Origin: an uncultured Synechococcaceae cyanobacterium
GTDB lineage: Bacteria > Cyanobacteriota > Cyanobacteriia > PCC-6307 > Cyanobiaceae
Assembly (NCBI GenBank): GCA_902538695.1
Contig: CACBGC010000003.1
Coordinates: forward strand, 1-32,743
Direction of reading: 5' to 3'
Length of the DNA stretch: 32,743 nucleotides
Each line of letters begins with the position of its first letter. Position 1 is the first letter of the stretch. The position numbers were made by a program, and so were the translations under genes. A model generated the notes under the pieces. The model made no database searches. It was not told the origin of the DNA and was given only the letters and a program-made list of their open reading frames with translations. Shown here piece by piece: positions 1 through 8,839 of the stretch.

Positions 1-564
1 ATTTAATTTCAAGAATCTTTTACAAGAAATTTCTCTCGAAAAATTGTCTAATGCTTCAGTAGATCCTGATAAAACAACCTGGGAAGAGCTATTATCATTA
101 GCAATCACAATATCATCAATTTTTTGTACTAAAAGATCCAGTTGATTTCTATCAAAACCAATTACTGCTGCCATAGATCCCTTCCCTGCATTGACCATTA
201 ATTGAGACCTTTTTTTTATTAGAGAAACACAATCCTCGAATGAAAAAACATCCGCACAATATAGTGCAGTTATTTCTCCTAAACTATGACCAGCAACATA
301 AGTTGGTTTTAATCCATTTTCTTTTAATGCATCTAATAAAATTGATTCAATTAAAAAAAGACAAATTTGTGTATTTCTTGTGTTATTTAAATCAACAAGA
401 GGATTTGTTGGTTCAGTATTTAACTCACAAATTTCAAATAAATTCCTCTCAAATATCTCAGATGCATAACTAAACCTCTCTTTTGTATTGGGCAAATTTT
501 CAATTTGCTTTGCCATTCCAATTTTTTGCGAACCCTGTCCAGGGAATACCCATGCAACTGTCAT
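1..564 (-). CDS. fabD: Malonyl-CoA:ACP transacylase, partial (C-terminus beyond window)
   Basis: FabD moves malonyl groups from CoA to acyl carrier protein, supplying the chain-extension unit of type II fatty-acid synthesis in the cytoplasm. Reading the minus strand from the ATG at 564 gives 188 codons open to the left edge. The N-terminus MTVAWVFPGQGSQ is the classic malonyl-transferase opening. The nucleophile motif GHSLGE is present, with Ser at residue 94. The catalytic His and the C-terminal part, about 110 residues by family length, lie outside the window. It sits 15 nt downstream of fabH on the same strand, so it is probably in the rpaB-plsX-fabH-fabD transcription unit. Confidence is high; only the far end is unseen. 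Confidence 0.95.
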   Translation of the reverse strand, partial: MTVAWVFPGQGSQKIGMAKQIENLPNTKERFSYASEIFERNLFEICELNTEPTNPLVDLNNTRNTQICLFLIESILLDALKENGLKPTYVAGHSLGEITALYCADVFSFEDCVSLIKKRSQLMVNAGKGSMAAVIGFDRNQLDLLVQKIDDIVIANDNSSSQVVLSGSTEALDNFSREISCKRFLKLN

Positions 565-579
565 AATGCTCCTTTTTTT

Positions 580-1587
580 TTAACCCCATTTAATGAGGGC
601 TGCACCCCAACTTAACCCAGCACCAAAACCACTTGTAGCAATAATATCATTTTGTTTAATTCTATTATTTCTAATAGCCTCGTCCATCACTAGTGGAATT
701 GTTGCTGCTGAAGTATTACCATATTTTTCTAAATTACTAAGAATTTTTTCTCCAGGAATTTTCAACCTGTCTCCTACGGAATCCAATATCCTTTGGTTAG
801 CTTGATGTAATACAAGCCAATCAACTTCGTCGGAAGTATAATTCATTTTTTTAAACAACTTTTTTAAAATTTTTGGAACTTCTCGAACTGCAAATTTATA
901 CACTTCCTGACCATTCATCTGAATTGGAGAAAAAGCTCCACTTAAAAAATCAATGTTATCAATTATTGAATCCTTATTATTTTTGGATGAAAGATTAAGA
1001 AAAGAACCCCTTTCTCCATCAGTTCTCATATCAAAACCAATTAAATTATCGAATTCGTGGGTGGCTTCAATTGCTAATGCACCTGCGCCATCTCCAAAAA
1101 GGATACAACTTCTTCTATCATTCCAATCAACAAAGCTTGAAAGTTGATCTGCTCCTATAACAATAGCCCTTTTAAAACTACCACCTTTTAAAAATTGTGA
1201 GGCTGTAATTAAGGCAAATAAGAAACCACTACATGCTGCAGTTAAATCAAAAGCTACTGCATTAGCTGCCCCTAATTTAGCTTGAACTGATGGCGCTGAT
1301 CCAAATAAATCATGGGGAGTAGAAGTAGCTAAAACAATCAAATCAATCGTTTCTATATCCCAATTAGCCATTTTAATAGCATTTAGAGCCGCCTTATAAC
1401 CCATCTCAGTAACATTATCTCCTAAACTTGAGATTCTTCTCTCAGAAATGCCAGTTCTAGATTGTATCCATTCATTGCTTGTATCAACCTTTTGACTAAT
1501 TTTTTGATTGGTTAGAATTTGATCAGGTACATAACTTCCGCTTCCCTTGAATGATAATCCAATCTGATTAAAATTTATTCCTTCCAA
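580..1587 (-). CDS. fabH: 3-oxoacyl-ACP synthase III (KAS III)
   Basis: FabH condenses acetyl-CoA with malonyl-ACP to start fatty-acid elongation. The 335-residue protein has the normal family length. The catalytic triad is visible: Cys119 in AACSGF, His261 in HQANQR and Asn291 in GNTSAAT. The start is TTG at 1587; no nearby in-frame ATG would keep the conserved N-terminus (IGLSFKGSGSYVP). It lies 54 nt after plsX and 15 nt before fabD on the minus strand, so PlsX, FabH and FabD, which feed fatty acid and phospholipid synthesis, are probably co-expressed. No unusual residues were seen. Confidence 0.96.
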   Translation of the reverse strand: MEGINFNQIGLSFKGSGSYVPDQILTNQKISQKVDTSNEWIQSRTGISERRISSLGDNVTEMGYKAALNAIKMANWDIETIDLIVLATSTPHDLFGSAPSVQAKLGAANAVAFDLTAACSGFLFALITASQFLKGGSFKRAIVIGADQLSSFVDWNDRRSCILFGDGAGALAIEATHEFDNLIGFDMRTDGERGSFLNLSSKNNKDSIIDNIDFLSGAFSPIQMNGQEVYKFAVREVPKILKKLFKKMNYTSDEVDWLVLHQANQRILDSVGDRLKIPGEKILSNLEKYGNTSAATIPLVMDEAIRNNRIKQNDIIATSGFGAGLSWGAALIKWG

Positions 1588-1641
1588 AAGAGTTTTTTTA
1601 GTTACTTATATTAGTCAAACATAAATTTGACTCAATATGTT

Positions 1642-3048
1642 TTATGAATTTAAAACTTGAAGCTTTTGCAGTTGATTTAAATTGTCCATAACACCATGAT
1701 TCACTGCAGAGTGAGCCAAGCGAAGAGCACTAACTACTGATAAAGATTTGCTACTTCCATGACCAATAACACAAATACCATTCACCCCAAGTAATAAAGC
1801 TCCTCCATGTTCGGCATGATCTAACCTTTTCTTAATTCTGAGTAGATTACTTCTTAAAAAAGCTGAACCAACTTTCCCCCGCCTTCCTCGTGGCAGCTCA
1901 GATCTCAAAATATCTAATAAAACTCCTCCCACAGATTCAAGAAATTTCAATAATATATTTCCAGTAAATCCATCACAGACTACTACGTCGAAGCTACCTG
2001 ATAATACATCTCGCCCTTCACAATTACCTCCAAAATCAAAACTTTTTTCAGAAGATAATAATTGAAATGTTTTTAGGGATAAATCATTACCTTTGCATTC
2101 TTCTTCTCCAATATTTAAAAGGCCTATTCTTGGTTTTTTTACTTGTAAGACATCTTTTGCATAAATGTTACCTAGAAGAGCAAATTGATGTAGATAAGAT
2201 GGCTTACAATCAGTATTTGCACCAACATCTAAAACTAATACAGGGCGAGTTTGATCCCTTGTTGGAAATAATGCTCCTATGGCTGGTCTATCAATGCCTT
2301 TCAATCTTCCAATTCTAAATATGGCAGAAGCCATCATGGCGCCTGAATTACCAGCTGAGTAGACAGCTTCAGCTTTATTATTTCTCACTAAATCCATTGC
2401 AACGTTTATGCTTGCATTTTTCCTTTTTCTGACTGCAGTAGCTTCTTCATTCATCCCAATAGGCTCTCCACTATCAATTAATTCAAGACGATTATTATTA
2501 ATTTCATTTTCTAATAATTCTGCTATGCCAGTTTTTTCTGCTACATCTTTAACTTTGTCAATTTTGCCGACAAACTTTATATTTATTGGGAATCTACTTA
2601 TTGCTTCGAGGCAACCTTCAAGAATTGGGCCGGGAGCATAATCTCCACCCATACCATCAACTGCGATCCAAATTCTTTTAGATTGAATGTCTTCGACCTT
2701 ATCTAAAATATTATCGCTATTTTGTAATCTTTTTAATGGGTCAAAAACTAATGGCTGTAATGTATTTTTCGCTATTGAGCTAGCATTTGAAACAACACTG
2801 CTGGCAGTATTCACAACAGATTCAGCACTTGAAACAACATTACCTGCAACATTACTAGCAACATTACTAGCAGTGGTCACAACAGAACCAGCACCAGAAA
2901 CCACATTACCCGCAACATTACTAGCCGTTGCCGCAGAACTAGCAGCAGTATCTACTATTGAAGTGACAGCCGAATTTCTTTTGTACCAAATAACTAATCT
3001 TCTAATAGCTCTGGGCTTGTTAATTTTTTGCGCTGTTTCTTTCCCCAT
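1642..3048 (-). CDS. plsX: Phosphate acyltransferase PlsX with repeat-bearing N-terminal extension
   Basis: PlsX converts acyl-ACP to acyl-phosphate, the first step of the PlsX/PlsY route to phosphatidic acid, and acts as a peripheral membrane enzyme. The catalytic core starts near residue 125 with the family hallmark DGMGGDYAPG (131-140). The protein is 468 aa, against roughly 330-350 usual for PlsX. The excess is an N-terminal extension of about 124 residues. Within it a basic segment (residues 11-24, including KPRAIRRL and WYKR) precedes an Ala/Val/Ser/Asn-rich tract (about 37-96) built of 11-residue units in a 22-residue tandem repeat. The ATG at 3048 directly abuts the rpaB stop (TAAATG), supporting the long start. 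The extension may be an amphipathic membrane-binding helix; that is inference. Confidence 0.93.
   Translation of the reverse strand: MGKETAQKINKPRAIRRLVIWYKRNSAVTSIVDTAASSAATASNVAGNVVSGAGSVVTTASNVASNVAGNVVSSAESVVNTASSVVSNASSIAKNTLQPLVFDPLKRLQNSDNILDKVEDIQSKRIWIAVDGMGGDYAPGPILEGCLEAISRFPINIKFVGKIDKVKDVAEKTGIAELLENEINNNRLELIDSGEPIGMNEEATAVRKRKNASINVAMDLVRNNKAEAVYSAGNSGAMMASAIFRIGRLKGIDRPAIGALFPTRDQTRPVLVLDVGANTDCKPSYLHQFALLGNIYAKDVLQVKKPRIGLLNIGEEECKGNDLSLKTFQLLSSEKSFDFGGNCEGRDVLSGSFDVVVCDGFTGNILLKFLESVGGVLLDILRSELPRGRRGKVGSAFLRSNLLRIKKRLDHAEHGGALLLGVNGICVIGHGSSKSLSVVSALRLAHSAVNHGVMDNLNQLQKLQVLNS
2794..2925 (-). repeat. 66-bp tandem repeat (two copies) coding for 22-residue units in the PlsX extension
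   Basis: Two adjacent 66-bp copies, 2860-2925 and 2794-2859, align over their full length with scattered substitutions. In protein each copy is two 11-mers: ASNVAGNVVSG + AGSVVTTASNV (residues 42-63), then ASNVAGNVVSS + AESVVNTASSV (64-85). A decayed further 11-mer (VSNASSIAKNT) follows. The frame and the small-residue/Val pattern are kept although the DNA has diverged, which suggests selection on the protein rather than a fresh slippage event. Confidence 0.9.
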
Positions 3049-3795
3049 TTATTTACCATCAAAAGGAGCAATATCAACAATTCGTTGGAAAAGATATCCT
3101 GTACCCCTTGCTGTCAAAATTAATTCAGGATTTGCTGGATCAGCCTCAAGTTTTGATCTTAATCTTGATATATGAACATCCACGACTCTCGTGTCTACAT
3201 GTCTCTCGGGGGTATATCCCCAAACTTCTTTCAAAATTTCTCCTCTACTAAATGGCTCTCCTGACCTACTTACCAAAAGCTCTAAGAGACTAAATTCCAT
3301 TCCAGTTAATCTTATTCTCTCATCGCTTTTAAAAACTTGTCTTCGATTTGTATCAATTTTTATATCCGTCACCAAAATTAATCCTGAATTAGGCATTCCA
3401 GGAATTTGTTCTTTGTCGATTCTTCTAAGAACACACCTTATTCTAGCTTCTAATTCCTTTGGGCTGAATGGTTTTACTACATAATCATCAGCCCCCAATT
3501 CTAAACCTGTTATCCTATCTGCGACATCTCCTAATGCAGTTAACATAACAATTGGAACATCAGAATCTTTCCTTAATTCTTGACAAACTCCATAACCATC
3601 TAACTTTGGCATCATGACGTCAAGCACTACTAAATCAGGTTCATAATCCTTAAATAACTTTAGTGCTTCTTTACCATCACTTGCAGTTACAACTTTGTAG
3701 CCAATCATGGAGAGACGTGTCTCCAGAATTCTTCTAATACTTGCCTCGTCATCTGCGACAAGTATAGTTTCTTTAGTTTGACTAGATAGAGCCAT
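3049..3795 (-). CDS. rpaB: OmpR-family response regulator RpaB
   Basis: This DNA-binding response regulator has an N-terminal receiver and a C-terminal OmpR/PhoB winged helix. The acidic pocket is D15/D16, the phosphoacceptor is D59 (VVLDVMMPKLDG), followed by T86 and K108 (VVKPF). The winged helix ends with DVHISRLRSKLE and GTGYLF. At 248 aa it closely matches cyanobacterial RpaB (plastid Ycf27). In other cyanobacteria RpaB controls photosystem and high-light genes and is paired with the NblS/Hik33 kinase; no kinase is in this window. It abuts plsX with no gap and is divergent from radA across 107 bp. I found no clear RpaB (HLR1-type) site in that gap. Confidence 0.92.
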   Translation of the reverse strand: MALSSQTKETILVADDEASIRRILETRLSMIGYKVVTASDGKEALKLFKDYEPDLVVLDVMMPKLDGYGVCQELRKDSDVPIVMLTALGDVADRITGLELGADDYVVKPFSPKELEARIRCVLRRIDKEQIPGMPNSGLILVTDIKIDTNRRQVFKSDERIRLTGMEFSLLELLVSRSGEPFSRGEILKEVWGYTPERHVDTRVVDVHISRLRSKLEADPANPELILTARGTGYLFQRIVDIAPFDGK

Positions 3796-3902
3796 TTGTT
3801 TCTATTAGCTAATCAGTAAGAGAATTTATTATTAACCTAATCTAACTTGTAGAGGGGCAATATCCCAAACATTCTAGTTCCCTTACTTCATTCAGAAACT
3901 TA

Positions 3903-5255
3903 ATGTCTAGCAAATTATCGACTTTTATTTGTCAGAATTGCGGATCTGAAACTTCTCAATACTTTGGAAAATGCCTTAATTGCAACTCATGGAATTCCAT
4001 TGTTGAAGAAATAAAAAGTAAGAACTCTAAATATCAAGAGAAAAAAAATAGTAAAAAATCTATACCGTTTCATGAGATCTCATCAAAAAAAATATCAAGA
4101 TTTTCGAGTGGTTTTAGGGAATTCGATCGAGTTCTTGGAGGTGGAATTGTACCTGGATCTATTGTTTTACTCGGAGGAGAACCAGGTATAGGTAAAAGCA
4201 CATTAGTTCTTCAATCAGCAGGGAAAATATCTCTCAATGAAAAAGTGTTATACATAACTGCAGAAGAATCTCTAGAACAAGTAAAAATTAGATGGGAAAG
4301 ATTAAATCAAAACAGTATTGATTTAAAAATTTTTGCAGAAACTAATTTATCTCTAATTATTGAAGAGATCAAACTTGTCAATCCAAGTTTCGCAATTATT
4401 GATAGTATTCAGGCCATCCATAATCATGAAATGCAAAGTTCTCCAGGATCTGTTTCTCAAGTTAGGGAATGTTCTTCTGAGTTGCAAAATCTAGCCAAAG
4501 ATAATAATATCGCGCTTCTAATAATTGGTCATGTAACCAAAGATGGTGCTTTAGCTGGCCCTAAAACTCTAGAACATTTAGTTGATACAGTAATAAACTT
4601 TGAAGGAGATAAGATTTCATCTCATAGATTACTAAGAAGTATAAAAAATCGATTTGGATCGACCTTTGAAATTGGAATTTTTGAAATGCTTGAAGAGGGT
4701 TTACGTGAGATAAAAAACCCAAGTTCAATTTTTACAAATAAAGAAAATATTTCAGGTGTAACAACTACGATTACAAATGAAGGGACTCGACCATTAGCAG
4801 TTGATATACAAGCACTGGTAAATAAAACTTTCTACAGTAACCCAAGACGAACTACGACTGGAATTAGCATAAATAGATTACATCAAATTCTTGCTGTCAT
4901 TGAAAAACACGTAGGGATAAAATTATCTGAGTTTGATTGTTATGTAGCTACTGGTGGAGGTTTTGAAATTAATGATCCCTCATCTGACTTAGGTGTAGCA
5001 ATATCAATTTTATCGAGTTTGAAAAATATTCCTCCTTTGGCTAGTACCTCATTTATTGGGGAATTGGGTTTGAGCGGCCAAGTTAGAAAATCGAATAACC
5101 TCCGGATAAAGATAGAAGAAGCTGTAAGACTAGGAATTAAAAATATCGTAGTGCCAAAACTAGAAGAGGAACTAAATAATAATTTTCAAAAATTAATAAA
5201 TATTAAAGAGATATCCAATATTAAAGAAGCAGTTGATTATTCTTTATCAAAATAA
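3903..5255 (+). CDS. radA: DNA repair protein RadA (Sms)
   Basis: RadA is a RecA-like, LonB-like helicase that processes recombination branch structures. All modules are visible in 450 aa: a four-Cys zinc finger (C10, C13, C24, C27), Walker A GEPGIGKST (92-100), the RadA-specific KNRFGS motif (248-253) and a C-terminal Lon-protease-like domain that includes GGGFEINDPSSDLG. The ATG at 3903 lies divergently opposite rpaB. The stop is 4 nt from the stop of the convergent ycf3, leaving no room for a separate terminator. Length and motif order are normal for the family. Confidence 0.96.
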   Translation: MSSKLSTFICQNCGSETSQYFGKCLNCNSWNSIVEEIKSKNSKYQEKKNSKKSIPFHEISSKKISRFSSGFREFDRVLGGGIVPGSIVLLGGEPGIGKSTLVLQSAGKISLNEKVLYITAEESLEQVKIRWERLNQNSIDLKIFAETNLSLIIEEIKLVNPSFAIIDSIQAIHNHEMQSSPGSVSQVRECSSELQNLAKDNNIALLIIGHVTKDGALAGPKTLEHLVDTVINFEGDKISSHRLLRSIKNRFGSTFEIGIFEMLEEGLREIKNPSSIFTNKENISGVTTTITNEGTRPLAVDIQALVNKTFYSNPRRTTTGISINRLHQILAVIEKHVGIKLSEFDCYVATGGGFEINDPSSDLGVAISILSSLKNIPPLASTSFIGELGLSGQVRKSNNLRIKIEEAVRLGIKNIVVPKLEEELNNNFQKLINIKEISNIKEAVDYSLSK

Positions 5256-5259
5256 AAAA

Positions 5260-5781
5260 TCAAAGGTACATATCAATTGAGCTTCTGCCTGAGTTTTTCA
5301 ACCAATTCTCAATATCTAGATACCCACCTGGATATAACCTAACTGCTTTAGACCAGACTTCAGCAGCTTTATCAAACCAAATATCTCTCTGATCTAAATC
5401 ACCATTTTGCTCAGCATATCTTCCCCTTTTCTCATAAATTAAACCTATATTTTTGAGGCATGATGGCTGTTTGGGATTTTCTACTAGTGCTTTTTCATAA
5501 GTTTCAATAGACAAATCCTCTTCTCCATTACTCATATATATTATTGCCATATTTTTTAAAGTCTCACCCCTATCAATTTTATTTTCTTCAAGCAATAAAC
5601 TCTCTTTGTAATACTCTAATGCTTCCGAATAATCCCCATTATTTTGTGCGGCTAAGCCATCTCTGTAATAGATATATGCCTTTTTTTCTTTCTCTGCAAT
5701 AGGCATTATTTTTACAATAGATTCAGCAATTACAGTAAAAGCTTTATCAATAAAATTGTCTCTGTTTTGATTACTAGGCAC
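5260..5781 (-). CDS. ycf3: Photosystem I assembly protein Ycf3
   Basis: Ycf3 is a thylakoid-associated TPR chaperone needed to assemble photosystem I subunits. The 173-aa protein has three TPR units: around residues 35-68 (AYIYYRDGLAAQNNGDYSEA), 72-105 and 109-150, the last expanded by an RGRYAEQNGDLDQRD insertion typical of Ycf3. The N-terminal block NRDNFIDKAFTVIA matches chloroplast and cyanobacterial homologues. The start is GTG at 5781. It is a single gene, convergent with radA and divergent from the copper ATPase. Confidence 0.96.
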   Translation of the reverse strand: MPSNQNRDNFIDKAFTVIAESIVKIMPIAEKEKKAYIYYRDGLAAQNNGDYSEALEYYKESLLLEENKIDRGETLKNMAIIYMSNGEEDLSIETYEKALVENPKQPSCLKNIGLIYEKRGRYAEQNGDLDQRDIWFDKAAEVWSKAVRLYPGGYLDIENWLKNSGRSSIDMYL

Positions 5782-5853
5782 TGCTCTAAAACTAATAAAA
5801 TTAATATAGTAATTTAAAAAATAACTATTTAAAAAGTCTATTACATTTATTAT

Positions 5854-5859
5854 TATAAT
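5854..5859 (+). promoter_or_regulatory. Candidate -10 box for the copper ATPase gene
   Basis: A perfect TATAAT lies 35 bp upstream of the GTG at 5894, in the 112-bp divergent gap with ycf3. No convincing -35 box stands at 16-18 bp spacing. The surrounding DNA is extremely AT-rich, so chance matches are common. Confidence 0.35.
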
Positions 5860-5893
5860 TAAAAAATAGGCAGAGCATTAATTTGCTTCAATC

Positions 5894-8197
5894 GTGAAAA
5901 ATATGGAAAGCATTCAATTAAGCATTACAGGAATGAAGTGCGGAGGTTGTGTTAGCACTGTCGAAAAAATATTAAAAAATTCTGATGGTATTGAAAATGT
6001 TTCTGTTAACTTACTAACTGAAAGTGCATATTTTGAAATTACCCAGAAGCAGATAGAACTAGAAGCAGTTCTCGAGAATCTAAAAGAAAATGGTTTCCCA
6101 TCAAAGATTTACATAAATGATTTTTCAAAAAAAATAAATAAGGCAGAATTAGAAAAAAAAAAGAGCTGGAATAATCAATGGAAAAAACTAACTTTTGCTT
6201 TATTACTTTTATTATTTTCAGGTTTAGGTCATCTAGCAGAAGGAAGATATATAAATTTTCCGATATTAGGTAATATATTTTTTCACGCTTCATTAGCAAC
6301 ATTAGCTCTTTTCTTTCCTGGCAGAGGAATAATTATTAATGGTTTTAAATCATTTATTAAGAACCGTCCTAATATGGATTCTCTAGTAGCTCTTGGAGTA
6401 ACTAGCGCATATGTAACAAGTCTTCTATCCTTAATATTTCCTGCCACTGGTTTTCCTTGTTTTTTTAATGAACCAGTTATGCTGTTAGGCTTCATATTGA
6501 TTGGGCGTTTCTTAGAGGAAAGAGCAAGATACCAAACTGGTTCATCTATTGGAGAGTTATTAGATCTTCAACCTGAAATGGCGAATATCTACACAGAAGA
6601 TAATCAAATAAAATCAATAAGAGTAAACACTTTAAAACCAAATCAAGAGATTCAAGTTTTTGCTGGAGACAGGGTGCCTGCTGACTGCATTGTTACTCAA
6701 GGTAATTCATATATTGATGTTTCACATATCACTGGAGAATCCAAACCTATCGAGGTAAAAGAAGGCGAAAATCTATCTAGTGGGTCTTTAAATCTTAATT
6801 CAACTCTTAGACTTAAAGTACAAAAGGTCGGGGGGGATTCTTCTCTTGCGCAACTAGTAAATCTTATTGAGTCTGTAAACGCTAGAAAACCACGCATTCA
6901 AAGAATTGCCGATGAAATTGCAGGCAAATTTACTTACTTTGTCCTTATTTTTGCTACCTTAACTTTCTTCTTTTGGTGGAAGGGGGCAAGAAACATTTGG
7001 CCAGATTTATTAAGTCATAATCATCAACTCATAACTCACTCAAGCCATACACTTCATAGTTCGCTTGGTAGTAATGCTGAGAATTTTCTTAGTTTAGCAA
7101 TACAATTGTCAATTGCTGTTTTAGTAATAGCTTGTCCTTGTGCATTAGGTTTAGCCACCCCAACTGTAATAACTGTCGCATCAGGTAAAGCAGCAAAAAA
7201 GGGCGTTTTATTTAAAGGCGGGGATAAAATAGAGATGGCTTCAAAAATTAATCACATTATTTTTGACAAGACAGGTACATTAACAAAAGGTAAGCCATTC
7301 ATCGTTGATTATAAAAATTATGATGATCATTCTTTTTTATTAAGAATAGCTGCCAGCTTAGAAAAGGAAAGCAGACATCCAATAGCAGATGCGTTAATTC
7401 AAGAAGCAAAAAAACAAAATTTAAGTTTATTTCCAATAAAAAAAATTATCACTCATTCAGGCCGAGGTATTTCTGGAGAACTTGATTCAATTGATGGACT
7501 TATTAATATTGGAAATATTGAATGGCTACTAAGTAAAGGAACAATCATTGATAGTGATGCAAAAAAAGTAATTGAAAATGAAGAGACACAAACGAACACT
7601 ATTATTGGAGTAAGTATAAAAGATAAGTTATTAGGCTTTATCTTCCTAGGAGATTTACTCAGAGATGATTCAATTAAAACAGTGCAAAATTTAAGAAAAA
7701 ACAAATTTAAAATTAATATTTTAAGTGGAGATAGGAAACAAACAGTTTTAGCTTTAGCAAAAAAAATTGGTTTTAAAGAAAGTGAAGTCAAATGGGATCT
7801 TCTTCCTGAAATGAAGCTAAAGACTATAGAAAATTTAAAAATTGATAATAAAGTAGCAATGATTGGTGATGGTATTAATGATGTCCCAGCCTTAGCATCT
7901 TCAGACTTAGGAATTGCGGTGGGGTCAGGAACTCAAATAGCCAAGGCAAATGCAGATGTAGTATTGATGGGAGATCAACTAAATGGATTACCCTACGCTT
8001 TAAATCTTGCCAAAAAAACGATAAGAAAAATAAAGCAAAATCTAACATGGGCTTTTGGTTACAACTTACTAGCTATACCTTTAGCAGCCGGCATTTTATT
8101 CCCTAAATACGGTATTCTTCTTACTCCCTCAATAGCAGCATTATTGATGGCTATTAGCTCTATTACAGTTGTAATTAATGCTTTATCTTTGGATTAA
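5894..8197 (+). CDS. Copper-transporting P1B-type ATPase
   Basis: This heavy-metal ATPase moves Cu(I) across a membrane using ATP; in cyanobacteria CtaA and PacS enzymes of this kind feed plastocyanin and cytochrome oxidase. Domain order in 767 aa: an N-terminal HMA domain with GMKCGGC (C16, C19), paired membrane helices, the TGES loop, the membrane metal motif CPC (414-416), the phosphorylation site DKTGT (D458), SRHP, and GDGINDVPAL. A loop before the CPC helix is His-rich (H375, H377, H382, H385, H388). The start is GTG at 5894; an ATG three codons on (5903) is an alternative. The stop abuts the tmk ATG. The sequence does not say which membrane or direction, so I assign no CtaA/PacS symbol. 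Confidence 0.93.
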   Translation: MKNMESIQLSITGMKCGGCVSTVEKILKNSDGIENVSVNLLTESAYFEITQKQIELEAVLENLKENGFPSKIYINDFSKKINKAELEKKKSWNNQWKKLTFALLLLLFSGLGHLAEGRYINFPILGNIFFHASLATLALFFPGRGIIINGFKSFIKNRPNMDSLVALGVTSAYVTSLLSLIFPATGFPCFFNEPVMLLGFILIGRFLEERARYQTGSSIGELLDLQPEMANIYTEDNQIKSIRVNTLKPNQEIQVFAGDRVPADCIVTQGNSYIDVSHITGESKPIEVKEGENLSSGSLNLNSTLRLKVQKVGGDSSLAQLVNLIESVNARKPRIQRIADEIAGKFTYFVLIFATLTFFFWWKGARNIWPDLLSHNHQLITHSSHTLHSSLGSNAENFLSLAIQLSIAVLVIACPCALGLATPTVITVASGKAAKKGVLFKGGDKIEMASKINHIIFDKTGTLTKGKPFIVDYKNYDDHSFLLRIAASLEKESRHPIADALIQEAKKQNLSLFPIKKIITHSGRGISGELDSIDGLINIGNIEWLLSKGTIIDSDAKKVIENEETQTNTIIGVSIKDKLLGFIFLGDLLRDDSIKTVQNLRKNKFKINILSGDRKQTVLALAKKIGFKESEVKWDLLPEMKLKTIENLKIDNKVAMIGDGINDVPALASSDLGIAVGSGTQIAKANADVVLMGDQLNGLPYALNLAKKTIRKIKQNLTWAFGYNLLAIPLAAGILFPKYGILLTPSIAALLMAISSITVVINALSLD

Positions 8198-8839
8198 ATG
8201 AAAGGAAAATTTATCGTTATTGAGGGTATTGATGGATGTGGTAAGACTACCCAAATAGATGAACTATCTAAATGGCTTCCTAATAGTGGTCTAATAAAGA
8301 AAGGGTCTAAATTAATCACAACTAGAGAACCTGGGGGCAGTCTTTTAGGAAAAAAACTTAGAGAACTGATTCTTGATAATAATGATAATAACAAACCTTC
8401 ATCTCTTGCAGAATTATTGCTTTATTCAGCAGATAGAGCTGAACATGTTTCCAAAATTATTTCACCTGCTTTAAATAACAATGATTGGGTAATAAGTGAT
8501 AGATTTTCTGATTCCACACTGGCTTATCAAGGTTATGGAAGAAATATAAATTTAGAAATAATTAAAAATATTGAATCTTTTGTTTGTCAAGGAGTATCTC
8601 CAGATCTCACTTTCTTCTTAGAAATTTCTCCAGAAGAGAGCTTATTCCGAAGAAAAAATGAAATTCCAGACAGAATAGAATCAGAAGGTATTAGATTTTT
8701 AGAAAAAGTAAATGAAGGCTTCAAACTAATTGCCAAACAAAAAAACTGGAAAGTAATATCTGCTTCACAAAATATTAAAACTATTTCTAATCAAATTAAA
8801 GAGACTTTGCTAAACAATTTTTCTAAAAAAAATGATTGA
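8198..8839 (+). CDS. tmk: Thymidylate kinase
   Basis: Tmk phosphorylates dTMP to dTDP for DNA synthesis. The 213-aa protein has the P-loop GIDGCGKT (10-17), the TTREPGG segment that contacts dTMP, and the DRFSDSTLAYQGYGR motif with the DR(F/Y/H) signature. Its ATG directly follows the stop of the copper ATPase, and its last 8 bases overlap the holB start (ATGATTGA). The tmk-holB pairing is common in bacteria and the overlap predicts translational coupling. No abnormal residues were seen. Confidence 0.96.
   Translation: MKGKFIVIEGIDGCGKTTQIDELSKWLPNSGLIKKGSKLITTREPGGSLLGKKLRELILDNNDNNKPSSLAELLLYSADRAEHVSKIISPALNNNDWVISDRFSDSTLAYQGYGRNINLEIIKNIESFVCQGVSPDLTFFLEISPEESLFRRKNEIPDRIESEGIRFLEKVNEGFKLIAKQKNWKVISASQNIKTISNQIKETLLNNFSKKND

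Noticed and set aside
2687..3175. A 162-codon plus-strand open frame rich in Thr, Leu and Ala opposite plsX and rpaB
   Set aside because: It is the antisense shadow of the PlsX repeat, whose composition lacks stops in this frame. It has no ribosome-binding site and spans the plsX/rpaB junction.
3796..3902. RpaB (HLR1-type) autoregulatory site upstream of rpaB
   Set aside because: No pair of TTACA-type half sites at the required spacing was found in the gap.
7453..7791. A 112-codon minus-strand frame inside the copper ATPase gene
   Set aside because: It is antisense to the phosphorylation and nucleotide-binding region of a clear P-type ATPase and shows no recognisable protein pattern.
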